Positions 8,165 through 14,966 of a stretch of 16,038 nt of DNA are shown piece after piece. Within the stretch, counting starts at the first letter, position 1. Each line of letters opens with the position of its first letter. The DNA is taken from positions 1-16,038 of the forward strand of contig JAWXTR010000077.1 in NCBI GenBank assembly GCA_044433365.1. Reading direction: 5' to 3'. The notes below the pieces were generated by a model. The model saw only the letters and a program-made list of their open reading frames with translations, had not been told where the DNA came from and did no database searches. The translations under genes were made by a program, and so were the position numbers. This stretch comes from CAMQVM01 sp044433365 (GTDB taxonomy: Bacteria; Bacteroidota; Bacteroidia; Bacteroidales; Rikenellaceae).

Positions 8165-8347
8165 ACGCCTATATTGTATGAAAGGCGTGGCTTGGGTACT
8201 GCACTCAATTTCGACTGCAATAAATACTCCTAGCGAGCTAGTAGGCTACATACAACAATAAAAGGGAGGAGGATGTGTTGAGGACTATGTAACCTAAGTA
8301 TTACATGTAGACTACGCTAAAAATTGTCTACAAGTAATAGCTAACAA
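8165..8347 (-). ncRNA. Candidate small non-coding RNA, about 180 nt
   Basis: A Bacteroidetes-type promoter (8353-8383) points into a stretch rich in pairing. On the - strand, from 5' to 3', the folds are as follows. A 5' hairpin of 13 positions with one mismatch: ATTACTTGTAGAC with GTCTACATGTAAT (8338-8326 and 8312-8300). An 11-bp stem: TAGGTTACATA with TATGTAGCCTA (8296-8286 and 8252-8242), which holds only through a U-G wobble on this strand, continued by CAACA/TGTTG after a bulge. An 18-base apical loop rich in C and U, including CCTCCTCCC. A small hairpin CTAGC/GCTAG. A TGCA-closed hairpin (8219-8200). A 3' hairpin ACGCCT/AGGCGT (8188-8165). The start is estimated from the promoter; the 3' end is uncertain because no good T-run follows. 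I considered 6S RNA and the Bacteroidales-1 motif but cannot confirm either. Confidence 0.6.
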
Positions 8348-8352
8348 TAGTG

Positions 8353-8383
8353 CAAAGTTAAAAAATACAATTGTAAATACAAG
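8353..8383 (-). promoter_or_regulatory. Bacteroidetes-type promoter for the candidate RNA
   Basis: On the - strand the -7 box is TAACTTTG (8360-8353), a full match to TAnnTTTG. Nineteen bases upstream is CTTG (8383-8380), three of four bases of the -33 box TTTG. The upstream flank (8384-8420) is made of A and T tracts. The start of transcription is expected near 8347. Confidence 0.65.
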
Positions 8384-8612
8384 CAAAAAATTATTTTATA
8401 AGTATTTTTTTTAAAAAAACCTTATGATACAAATTTTATATAATGTAACTATAAGATTTGACAAAAGGAATTTATCGACAATACAAGCACTACAACCAAT
8501 TGAAAACTAAGTTATTACATTCAATCGCTGGATCCATTTCAAAGTTATTTGGCTGATAGTCTTTTTGAATATTACAATTATATGATAATTTATACATTCT
8601 CTTTCCAACTAC

Positions 8613-8632
8613 ATAAAGGGAACTTCTAAAAT
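8613..8632 (+). repeat. Dispersed repeat ATAAAGGGAACTTCTAAAAT, copy 1
   Basis: This 20-base sequence is repeated exactly at 14570-14589, with one-mismatch core variants at 7879-7894 and (inverted) 6752-6766. All copies are intergenic. Confidence 0.6.
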
Positions 8633-8735
8633 TGGGGTTAATTCAAAATTATATACAAACTAAATAGTCATTCCTATAATAGTTTAAAGAACATTTCAAA
8701 CTATTTTTCGTTTTATCTGTACATCATACATATAA

Positions 8736-8783
8736 GCTCAAATAAAAAGAGACGCTATATTTAGCGTCTCTTTTTATTTGAGC
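8736..8783. terminator. Strong bidirectional intrinsic terminator
   Basis: A perfect 22-bp stem (8736-8757 with 8762-8783) carries a 4-base TATT loop. Its core GAGACGCTA/TAGCGTCTC is bounded by A-runs on one side and T-runs on the other, so it has the A-tract, stem, T-tract form on both strands. On the - strand it lies about 80 bases after the lipoprotein stop and should end that transcript. Confidence 0.85.
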
Positions 8784-8862
8784 CGTAAAATAAATTTTAC
8801 TAAAATAGTTTATTAAAAACTACCTTTTAAGCTCTTTTATAGAATTTGTTCTTATGAGTTGA

Positions 8863-10548
8863 CTAGATATCGTATTTCAAGAACTCAACCTCATTTTTAG
8901 CTTTTTCAGCATAAGAAGCATCTAATGAGATAGCACCGTTAAGGTTTGTAGTAACATCACTAGCGTTACCTTCACGAGCAGCAATGATAGCTTTAAGGTA
9001 AAGAGCCTCAGCAGAAACTTCACCAGAAAGAGTAGATTTTGCAGCAGCGATATTACCGTTACAGAATTGAGCAACAGCTAGGTTATAACCGCTAAGAGTT
9101 TTAACAGCTGCATCGTAGTTACCCTCTTGTAGGTTAACTAGACCCATGTTGTAAGTAGATTCTGGAGTAGAGATTGAAGAGAAATATTTTTTAGCTTCAG
9201 ACATATTGCCTTCAAAAAGAGCAATACAACCAAGGTTGTTGATAACCTCGTTAGAAGAAGCATTTAAAGAAGCAGCTTTAGCGATAGCAGATTTAGCTTC
9301 ATTAACTTCACCTTCCCAAGCAAGGATAACACCATAGTTATTCCATCCACGGTAGCAGTTAGGGAAGTTTGTAGTTACAGCTTTATATGCTTTAGCTTTT
9401 GTTGCGTTATCAGAGAATAGAGTTGCACCGTAAAGAAGTTCTTCTAGTTTTAAAGAGTTGATATCACCGTTAACTAAATCTTTGATTTCTTGATCTGAAA
9501 GACCTTCAACATCAACATTTACTTGAAGTTTAGAACGACGAAGCTCTGGAAGAACTTTCTCAGCAAGTACGTTGAATACAGCCGAAAGATTTTTGATTTC
9601 AGCATCACGTTTTTGTGGATCTGAAGTCATAGCAAGAATTTGAAGAATAAGATCTTTTTGCTCAATATTAGAAGCTTCAACAAGCTCTTTAAAACCTTCC
9701 CAGTCCTCACCTAAAGCGTCTACTTGTAGAGCTTTGTAAGGAGTTTCGTCTTTTTTGAACTCTTTTTCAACAGCTGTTTTTGTTGTTTCACTACGTTTTA
9801 CAGATAGTTTATCGTTGTAGTTAAGAGGACCATCAGGAGAAGCGTAAGATTTTGCGTAAACATCACTTACAGTTCTACGGTATGCACCTTCATTCTCTTT
9901 AATAAAGTCTTGAAGAGTTTGAAGATCTTCGTTTGATAGTTGTTTTGAGTTAACTACCGAGCTGTTGATAGCATACATAATGTTTGCCTCTTCAGAGATA
10001 GTAGTGATACGTTTGAAGTTGTCGCTTGCGATAGCTAATTTTGCAAAATCGTCAGCCATAAGTTGAACTGTGCTAACACCTTCAGCAACTACGATTTCTT
10101 CAGAATATTCTACAAATTCTTCAGAAGAATCGCTACAATCTTTACAACATTTACCAGCAATACGAAGAACTAAAGTAGAACGTTTAGCTTCTGGTTGGTA
10201 AACGAAAGATGCTGTTTGAGTAACTGTTGTAGGAGTTTTCCATGCAACTACTTGGTAGTTGTCATTTACTTTCTCGCCTTGAAGATACTTAGGAGTACCT
10301 ACAATCTCGCCGCCATCATACTTTAATACAGGAGTAACTTTGATTAGACCTGTTTTAGCAAAAACTTTAGCTGGAACCTCTACGGTATAAGATGCGTCTA
10401 CTGTAGCACCTTTAAGAGTAAGAACTGCTGGAGAACAAGTGATACCAAGTGTATCGATGTTCTTAGTAATCTTTTTGAAGCAGTTACAGCTTGTTAGAAC
10501 AAATGCAGCCATTACAGCCATCATACTAACTTTCAAGAACTTTTTCAT
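8863..10548 (-). CDS. Lipoprotein with OmpA-like segment and TPR repeats
   Basis: This 561-residue lipoprotein has the lipobox FVLTSC with the lipidated cysteine at 21. Three parts can be seen. Residues 35-160 look beta-rich and include a Cys/Asp/Ser patch, GKCCKDCSDSSEE. Residues 190-265 resemble an OmpA-like domain of the Bacteroidetes type (MYAINSSVVNSKQL, then YASPDGPLNYNDKLSVKRSE). Residues 370-555 are helical tetratricopeptide-like repeats (GWNNYGVILAWEGEVNEA, VINNLGCIALFEGN, TYNMGLVNLQEGNYDAA). It should sit in the cell envelope as a scaffold or peptidoglycan-contacting protein; no enzymatic motif was seen. The OmpA assignment is from pattern memory and is less sure than the TPR part. 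It lies 119 bp after pnp on the same strand, with a hairpin between, and ends at the terminator at 8736-8783. The exact role is unknown. Confidence 0.82.
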   Translation of the reverse strand: MKKFLKVSMMAVMAAFVLTSCNCFKKITKNIDTLGITCSPAVLTLKGATVDASYTVEVPAKVFAKTGLIKVTPVLKYDGGEIVGTPKYLQGEKVNDNYQVVAWKTPTTVTQTASFVYQPEAKRSTLVLRIAGKCCKDCSDSSEEFVEYSEEIVVAEGVSTVQLMADDFAKLAIASDNFKRITTISEEANIMYAINSSVVNSKQLSNEDLQTLQDFIKENEGAYRRTVSDVYAKSYASPDGPLNYNDKLSVKRSETTKTAVEKEFKKDETPYKALQVDALGEDWEGFKELVEASNIEQKDLILQILAMTSDPQKRDAEIKNLSAVFNVLAEKVLPELRRSKLQVNVDVEGLSDQEIKDLVNGDINSLKLEELLYGATLFSDNATKAKAYKAVTTNFPNCYRGWNNYGVILAWEGEVNEAKSAIAKAASLNASSNEVINNLGCIALFEGNMSEAKKYFSSISTPESTYNMGLVNLQEGNYDAAVKTLSGYNLAVAQFCNGNIAAAKSTLSGEVSAEALYLKAIIAAREGNASDVTTNLNGAISLDASYAEKAKNEVEFLKYDI

Positions 10549-10627
10549 AATCTTGTTTGGTTAATTTGTTATTATTAATATTTTAATTAGTTGCTTTTTA
10601 ATAAACTACGTTATAATTTGTAATATC

Positions 10628-10659
10628 ACTATGTTGCAGCTATTTGGCTGCAACATAGT
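10628..10659 (-). terminator. Hairpin after pnp, probable terminator
   Basis: A 13-bp perfect stem, ACTATGTTGCAGC (10628-10640) with GCTGCAACATAGT (10647-10659), carries a 6-base loop and lies 8 bases after the pnp stop. No long T-run follows on the - strand, so it may instead protect the 3' end. Confidence 0.55.
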
Positions 10660-10667
10660 AATCTATA

Positions 10668-12902
10668 TTAGTAACGTGGTTTTCTATCACGGTTATCACG
10701 GTTGCCGCCACGACGATCACGGTCACCACCACGATCACGATTTTGTGGACGCTCGCTTCTTACAGGCTCAACCCAACCCTCTGGTTTTGGAAGAAGTGCA
10801 CGACGAGAAAGCTTTAATTTGCCATTTTTAGCATCAACATCGATAAGCTTAACCTCAACTACATCACCCTCTTTAAGACCAGTATCTTCCATGCTCTCAA
10901 AACGTTTGTAGTCGATTTCTGAAATATGAAGTAGACCATCTTTACCTGGCATAATCTCAACGAATGCACCGAAAGTCATAATAGACTTAATAGGACCCGA
11001 ATAAACTTCACCAACCTCAGGAACTGCAACTATAGCTTTAATACGCTCAACAGCAGCATCTAAACAGTTGCGATCAACTGCAAAAATATCGATAACACCC
11101 TCTTTATCAACCTCAGTGATAGTGATTGTTGCACCAGTTTGTTTTTGCATCTCTTGAATAACTTTACCACCAGGTCCAATAACGGCACCGATAAAGTCGC
11201 CAGGAATACGCATTTGAACAACACGAGGTACATTTGGTTTGTAATCTTCACGAGGCTCAGTGATAGTCTCCATAATTTTACCTAAGATATGTAGACGACC
11301 CTCACGAGCTTGCTCAAGTGCTTGAGATAAGATTTCGTAAGAAAGGCCATCAACTTTAATATCCATTTGAGTAGCAGTGATACCGTCAGCAGTACCTGTT
11401 ACTTTAAAGTCCATATCACCTAAGTGGTCTTCGTCACCTAAAATATCTGAAAGAACTGCAAATTTGCCAGTTTCTGTGTCAGTAATAAGACCCATTGCAA
11501 TACCCGATACAGGTTTTTTGATTTTCACACCAGCATCCATAAGAGCAAGAGTACCAGCACAAACAGTTGCCATTGACGAAGAACCGTTTGACTCTAAAAT
11601 ATCAGAAACAACACGGATTGCATAAGGATTTGCTTCACCTGTAGGAATCATTGGTTTAAGAGCACGGAAAGCTAAGTTACCGTGACCAATCTCACGACGT
11701 GAAAGACCACGTGCAGGACGTGCCTCACCTGTAGAGAATGGAGGGAAGTTGTAGTGAAGTACAAACTTCTCAGAACCTTGAACCATAACCTCATCTATCT
11801 GTTTTTCATCCATTTTGGTACCTAAAGTCACTGTAGTAAGTGATTGAGTCTCGCCACGAGTAAAGATAGCAGAACCGTGAGCACCTGGAAGATATGAAAT
11901 TTCAGACCAGATAGGACGAATTTGGTTAGTTTTACGACCATCAAGACGTTTTCCTTCATCTAAAATCATATTACGCATTGCTTTTTTCAATGAGTAATCG
12001 TGGAAGTAGCGTTTTAGCATTGAGCCTTTTTCTGCAAGCTCTTCTTCACTAAATTGAGCTAAAAACTCTTTCTCAACAGCTTCGAATTTTTCGCTACGCT
12101 CATGTTTAGCTGAATCGCTCATTGCGATAGCGTAAACTGCATCGTAAGTTTCGTCGATAACACGTTGACGAAGCTCATCGTCGTTATTTTCGTGACAATA
12201 TGTGCGTTTTACATCTTTACCTAGCTCTTTAGAAAGCTCTAACTGCGCTAAGCAATGTTTTTTAATCTCATCGTGAGCAACTTTGATAGCCTCTAGCATC
12301 TCAGCTTCAGAAACCTCTTTCATTTCGCCTTCAACCATAAGGATGTTGTCGTAAGTTGCTGCCACCATGATATCTATATCTGCATCTGCCATTTGAGAGA
12401 AGCGAGGGTTGATAACCCACTCACCAAGTACTCTAGCCACACGCACCTCAGAGATAGGAGCTACGAAAGGAATATCAGAAACTGCAAGAGCTGCACTAGC
12501 TGCAAGACCAGCAAGAGCATCTGGCTGAACGTCAGCCTCAGCAGAGATTAGATTTACTGTTACAAATACATCAGCGTGGTAATCCGCAGGGAAAAGCGGA
12601 CGAATTGCACGGTCAATCAGACGAGAAACCAAAATTTCTTGATCTGTAGGACGAGCCTCACGCTTTAAAAATCCACCAGGGAAACGACCAATAGAAGCAT
12701 ATTTCTCTTTGTACTCCACTTGAAGTGGCATAAAGTCGCAATCTTCTTTTGCATCTTTTGCTGCAACAACTGTTGCTAATAACATTGTGTCGCCTTGGCG
12801 CACAACAACAGATCCGTCAGCCTGTTTTGCTAACTTACCAGTTTCGATAACAATCTGACGTCCATCAGAAAGTTCGATAGTTTTTTGTGTAAGATTATAC
12901 AT
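10668..12902 (-). CDS. pnp: Polyribonucleotide nucleotidyltransferase (PNPase)
   Basis: This 744-residue PNPase is a trimeric 3'-to-5' phosphorolytic exoribonuclease of mRNA turnover. Its domain order is full: first RNase PH-like core at about 10-145, a helical linker domain to about 320, second RNase PH-like core at 330-545 with NGSSSMATVCAGTLALMDAG (439-458) and the acidic cluster GDEDHLGDMDF (489-499), a KH domain at about 560-620 with the IGPGGK loop (575-580), an S1 domain at about 631-702 (MTFGAFVEIMPGKDGLLHISE), and a charged tail at 714-744 of Arg, Gly, Asp and Asn (RDRGGDRDRRGG). The tail is likely disordered and RNA-binding. The length is slightly above the usual 700 because of the tail. 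It is divergent from the NAD(P)H-hydrate repair gene, and a -7 box lies 42 bases before the start. Confidence 0.98.
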   Translation of the reverse strand: MYNLTQKTIELSDGRQIVIETGKLAKQADGSVVVRQGDTMLLATVVAAKDAKEDCDFMPLQVEYKEKYASIGRFPGGFLKREARPTDQEILVSRLIDRAIRPLFPADYHADVFVTVNLISAEADVQPDALAGLAASAALAVSDIPFVAPISEVRVARVLGEWVINPRFSQMADADIDIMVAATYDNILMVEGEMKEVSEAEMLEAIKVAHDEIKKHCLAQLELSKELGKDVKRTYCHENNDDELRQRVIDETYDAVYAIAMSDSAKHERSEKFEAVEKEFLAQFSEEELAEKGSMLKRYFHDYSLKKAMRNMILDEGKRLDGRKTNQIRPIWSEISYLPGAHGSAIFTRGETQSLTTVTLGTKMDEKQIDEVMVQGSEKFVLHYNFPPFSTGEARPARGLSRREIGHGNLAFRALKPMIPTGEANPYAIRVVSDILESNGSSSMATVCAGTLALMDAGVKIKKPVSGIAMGLITDTETGKFAVLSDILGDEDHLGDMDFKVTGTADGITATQMDIKVDGLSYEILSQALEQAREGRLHILGKIMETITEPREDYKPNVPRVVQMRIPGDFIGAVIGPGGKVIQEMQKQTGATITITEVDKEGVIDIFAVDRNCLDAAVERIKAIVAVPEVGEVYSGPIKSIMTFGAFVEIMPGKDGLLHISEIDYKRFESMEDTGLKEGDVVEVKLIDVDAKNGKLKLSRRALLPKPEGWVEPVRSERPQNRDRGGDRDRRGGNRDNRDRKPRY

Positions 12903-12943
12903 ACAAATCTTAATTATTAATTTTTAAACCATACTATTCAGCG

Positions 12944-12951
12944 CAAAGATA
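12944..12951 (-). promoter_or_regulatory. -7 box of the pnp promoter
   Basis: The - strand reads TATCTTTG, a full match to the Bacteroidetes -7 consensus TAnnTTTG. Transcription should start near 12938, leaving a leader of about 35 bases. No good -33 TTTG is seen at the expected distance. Confidence 0.6.
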
Positions 12952-12964
12952 TATAAAATTTATC

Positions 12965-12972
12965 TATATTTG
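12965..12972 (+). promoter_or_regulatory. -7 box of the NAD(P)H-hydrate repair gene promoter
   Basis: TATATTTG matches TAnnTTTG fully, 30 bases before the ATG at 13003. The expected -33 position (about 12942-12945) falls on the pnp -7 box on the other strand, so the two promoters overlap. No clear -33 element is visible. Confidence 0.6.
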
Positions 12973-13002
12973 TATGTATTTTTAATAAAATAGCTAAAAA
13001 AT

Positions 13003-14502
13003 ATGAAAATTTTATCTCACAAAGCAATAAAAAGGGTAGAAAACGCTACTATTTCTGACCAAAACATAACATCATGGCAACTTATGGAAAGAGCCTCAAA
13101 ATGCCTCTCAAAGCGTATAATCGACATTTTCAATCCTCAAATAGTCTATTTTATGGTAGGAAAAGGGGGGAATGGTGGCGATGGATTGGCTATGGCTCGA
13201 ATTTGTAAAAATTTGGGATGTAAGGTAATTATTTTAACCACTTTTGAAAAAAATAAGGCTGGTGAAGATTATCAGACAAATTTTGAACTTCTTCCAAAAG
13301 AGATAGAAACCACCGATAATATCGATATATTTCAGAGTATAATCACCGAAAATTGGGGCAAAAAAGCGGTTTTGGTTGATGCAATTTTTGGAGTTGGATA
13401 TATCTGTCGACCTCACAAAAAAGAGGTTGAGCAGGCGATAAACCTTATAAATTCGCTCGATAGAGAGCATATTAAAGTTGTGTCGGTGGATATTCCGACA
13501 GGTATGGGCTGTGATATTGAAAGCTGCTCCCAACTAGTGGTAAATGCCGACTACACTTTTACTATCGACTCTCCTAAGCTAACAATGTTGTTACCTACAT
13601 GGGGAGAGAATTGTGGAAAAATTGAGGTTATAGATATTGATTACTCGATTTTAGCTCTTGAAGCAGCTACGACAAATTATTACTATAGCAATAAAATTGA
13701 CGGTTTGATTACACCCCGCAAAAAATTTGCTCATAAAGGTAGTTTTGGTTCACTGCTAATAATAGGAAGTGGTAAAGGAATGTTTGGCGCATCTATAATC
13801 GCTGCAAAAGGAGCCGAAAGCGTTGGAGTGGGGAGTATTACGGTATATACTCCCGAGAAACTACTTTCAGCACTATATAGCACGATTCCCACTGCTATGG
13901 CATATATTGCTCCAGAGAGCGATTTTGTAGATATAGGTGAAGATTTCGACCATTTTTCGACTATTTGTATAGGAATGGGAATGGGGAAACATCCAAAAAA
14001 TTACGAAACTCTTAAAAAAATACTACTACGTTGCAAGGAGATAGGTAAACCAATTGTAATCGATGCAGATGCACTAAATATTATCTCAGAAAATCGAGAT
14101 TTAATAGATTTTATTCCAAAAGATTCGATTTTAACACCGCACGTTGGCGAATTTCGTCGACTTGTCGGTCAGTGGAGCGACGAGGGTGAAAAGCTCGAAA
14201 AACTCCGCTCATTTAGTAGTCAAATTTCCTCTGTAGTGGTATTAAAAGGTGCACATAGCGCAATTTGCACACCTTTGGGAGATATATATTTTAACTCTAC
14301 AGGTTCACCTGCACTTTCACGAGCTGCATCGGGCGATATGCTATGTGGCATGGTTGGAGCCATTTTATCAAGGGGCGTATCATCACTAACGGCTGCACGT
14401 ATAGGTCTATTTTTGCATGGAAAAGCAGGCGAACGAGCTGCTGAAAAGTATGGTGAGGATTTTGCTACTATCGAGCGGATTTTGGGGGAGGTTAGAGGTT
14501 AG
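13003..14502 (+). CDS. nnr: Bifunctional NAD(P)H-hydrate epimerase / ADP-dependent dehydratase
   Basis: This 499-residue cytosolic repair enzyme restores NADH and NADPH damaged by hydration. The N-terminal YjeF_N-type epimerase domain (about 1-215) interconverts R and S hydrates; its phosphate-binding loop reads GKGGNGGDG at 53-61. The C-terminal ribokinase-like dehydratase domain (about 225-497) removes water from the S form using ADP. Its motifs are KGSFGSLLIIGSGKGMFGA, PIVIDADALNI, LTPHVGEF (377-384) and AASGDMLCG, with D445 the inferred key aspartate. Two small departures from common forms are seen: GGNGGDG where NNGGDG is usual, and AASGD where AGSGD is usual. The order and length match the fused bacterial form. 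It is divergent from pnp and preceded by a good -7 box. Confidence 0.94.
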   Translation: MKILSHKAIKRVENATISDQNITSWQLMERASKCLSKRIIDIFNPQIVYFMVGKGGNGGDGLAMARICKNLGCKVIILTTFEKNKAGEDYQTNFELLPKEIETTDNIDIFQSIITENWGKKAVLVDAIFGVGYICRPHKKEVEQAINLINSLDREHIKVVSVDIPTGMGCDIESCSQLVVNADYTFTIDSPKLTMLLPTWGENCGKIEVIDIDYSILALEAATTNYYYSNKIDGLITPRKKFAHKGSFGSLLIIGSGKGMFGASIIAAKGAESVGVGSITVYTPEKLLSALYSTIPTAMAYIAPESDFVDIGEDFDHFSTICIGMGMGKHPKNYETLKKILLRCKEIGKPIVIDADALNIISENRDLIDFIPKDSILTPHVGEFRRLVGQWSDEGEKLEKLRSFSSQISSVVVLKGAHSAICTPLGDIYFNSTGSPALSRAASGDMLCGMVGAILSRGVSSLTAARIGLFLHGKAGERAAEKYGEDFATIERILGEVRG

Positions 14503-14508
14503 ATATTC

Positions 14509-14523
14509 TTAATGCGAATAAAG
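14509..14523 (+). repeat. Short dispersed repeat TTAATGCGAATAAAG, copy 2
   Basis: Exact second copy of 6710-6724, starting 7 bases after the stop of the repair gene. Confidence 0.5.
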
Positions 14524-14532
14524 GTTTGAAAT

Positions 14533-14552
14533 TTTCGAGCTATTTCGAGCTA
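14533..14552 (+). repeat. Tandem duplication TTTCGAGCTA x2
   Basis: Two exact adjacent copies of a 10-base unit, followed by TTTTTG. Confidence 0.7.
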
Positions 14553-14569
14553 TTTTTGCAATTCAAGTT

Positions 14570-14589
14570 ATAAAGGGAACTTCTAAAAT
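14570..14589 (+). repeat. Dispersed repeat ATAAAGGGAACTTCTAAAAT, copy 2
   Basis: Exact 20-base match to 8613-8632, here at the left edge of the palindrome cluster. Confidence 0.6.
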
Positions 14590-14622
14590 CTGTTGTTATA
14601 AATTAAAATTGGTGGCTCGGCT

Positions 14623-14647
14623 GTAGAGACGTAGCCCTGCTACGTCT
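14623..14647 (-). repeat. Palindromic repeat unit, inverted copy
   Basis: The hairpin AGACGTAGC-CCT-GCTACGTCT (14627-14647), preceded by GTAG, is an exact 25-base reverse complement of 14722-14746. On the - strand its flank reads CTCTACAGCCGAGCC, close to the CTCTACTGCTGGGC that follows the copy at 14722, so it is the same element turned round. Confidence 0.8.
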
Positions 14648-14721
14648 GGGTTTGGATTTGGCTTGGCAAATTCAATTTTCGTTGCCCCGTAAGCTCATTT
14701 TGCTCTGCAAAATTCGATTTA

Positions 14722-14780
14722 AGACGTAGCAGGGCTACGTCTCTACTGCTGGGCATTGAAACGAACTTTGAGAATAAGCC
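14722..14780 (+). repeat. Palindromic repeat unit, direct copy 1
   Basis: The hairpin AGACGTAGC-AGG-GCTACGTCT is followed by a conserved tail: CTACTGCTGGGC, then GAAAC, ending AATAAGCC. It is repeated with changes at 14803-14860, a period of 81 bases. Confidence 0.8.
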
Positions 14781-14802
14781 TTGATTAGCTGTGTTCGTTT
14801 AC

Positions 14803-14860
14803 AGACGTTGGACCCAACGTCTCTACCGCTGGGCGTGGAAACAGATTTTGATAATAAGCC
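14803..14860 (+). repeat. Palindromic repeat unit, direct copy 2
   Basis: The hairpin AGACGTTGG-AC-CCAACGTCT is followed by CTACCGCTGGGC, GAAAC and AATAAGCC. Relative to copy 1 the inner stem changed from TAGC/GCTA to TTGG/CCAA, that is, both arms changed together and pairing was kept. Confidence 0.8.
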
Positions 14861-14887
14861 CCAAAACACGCTTTCATTGCTCTTCAA

Positions 14888-14934
14888 AACGGTTTCGCTC
14901 ACAATTTTTTTCAAAAATTGTGAGCGAAACCGTT
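14888..14934. repeat. Perfect 22-bp hairpin
   Basis: The arms 14888-14909 and 14913-14934 are perfect reverse complements with a 3-base loop (TTC). The core is GGTTTCGCTCACAATT. On the - strand TTTTG follows, so it could act as a back-up terminator for the lipoprotein gene; on the + strand no T-run follows. Its length and perfection also suit a mobile palindromic element. Confidence 0.7.
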
Positions 14935-14947
14935 AGTTAAAAGCGGA

Positions 14948-14966
14948 AAAGGGCTTTTTACCCTTT
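14948..14966 (-). terminator. Terminator of the lipoprotein gene
   Basis: On the - strand AAAGGG-TAAAAAG-CCCTTT, continuing TCCGCTTTT, begins 8 bases after the lipoprotein stop. Confidence 0.5.

Larger units (their letters stand above)
7792..8862. other. Large intergenic region, about 1.07 kb, no protein gene
   Basis: No convincing coding frame is seen on either strand. The region contains a candidate - strand RNA (about 8165-8347) with a promoter at 8353-8383, two copies of a dispersed repeat (7879-7894 and 8613-8632), and a strong bidirectional terminator (8736-8783). A weaker + strand hairpin is also present: AATAGTTT (8678-8685) with AAACTATT (8698-8705), followed by TTTCGTTTT. The stretch 7900-8150 and the stretch 8400-8600 are AT-rich with nothing I can name. 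The kdgK promoter should lie in 7800-8150, but no clear TAnnTTTG box was found there. Confidence 0.7.

Noticed and set aside
8165..8347. tmRNA, RNase P RNA or SRP RNA as identity of the candidate RNA
   Set aside because: No tRNA-like end or tag-peptide frame, none of the RNase P core words, and no SRP apical loop motif were seen.
10631..10831. His/Asp-rich + frame opposite the end of pnp
   Set aside because: Its HDDHGHHHDHD run is just the complement of the repetitive Arg/Asp-rich tail of pnp and starts inside the pnp hairpin.
11377..11625. Open frame on + strand opposite the second PNPase core
   Set aside because: Antisense to a highly conserved part of pnp; no independent signal. The same applies to 10702-10911 (+), 11060-11251 (-, alternate frame) and 13234-13533 (-).
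14722..14860. CRISPR-like array
   Set aside because: Only two direct copies, with imperfect tails, hairpins too long for their spacing, and no cas genes; palindromic repeat element fits better.
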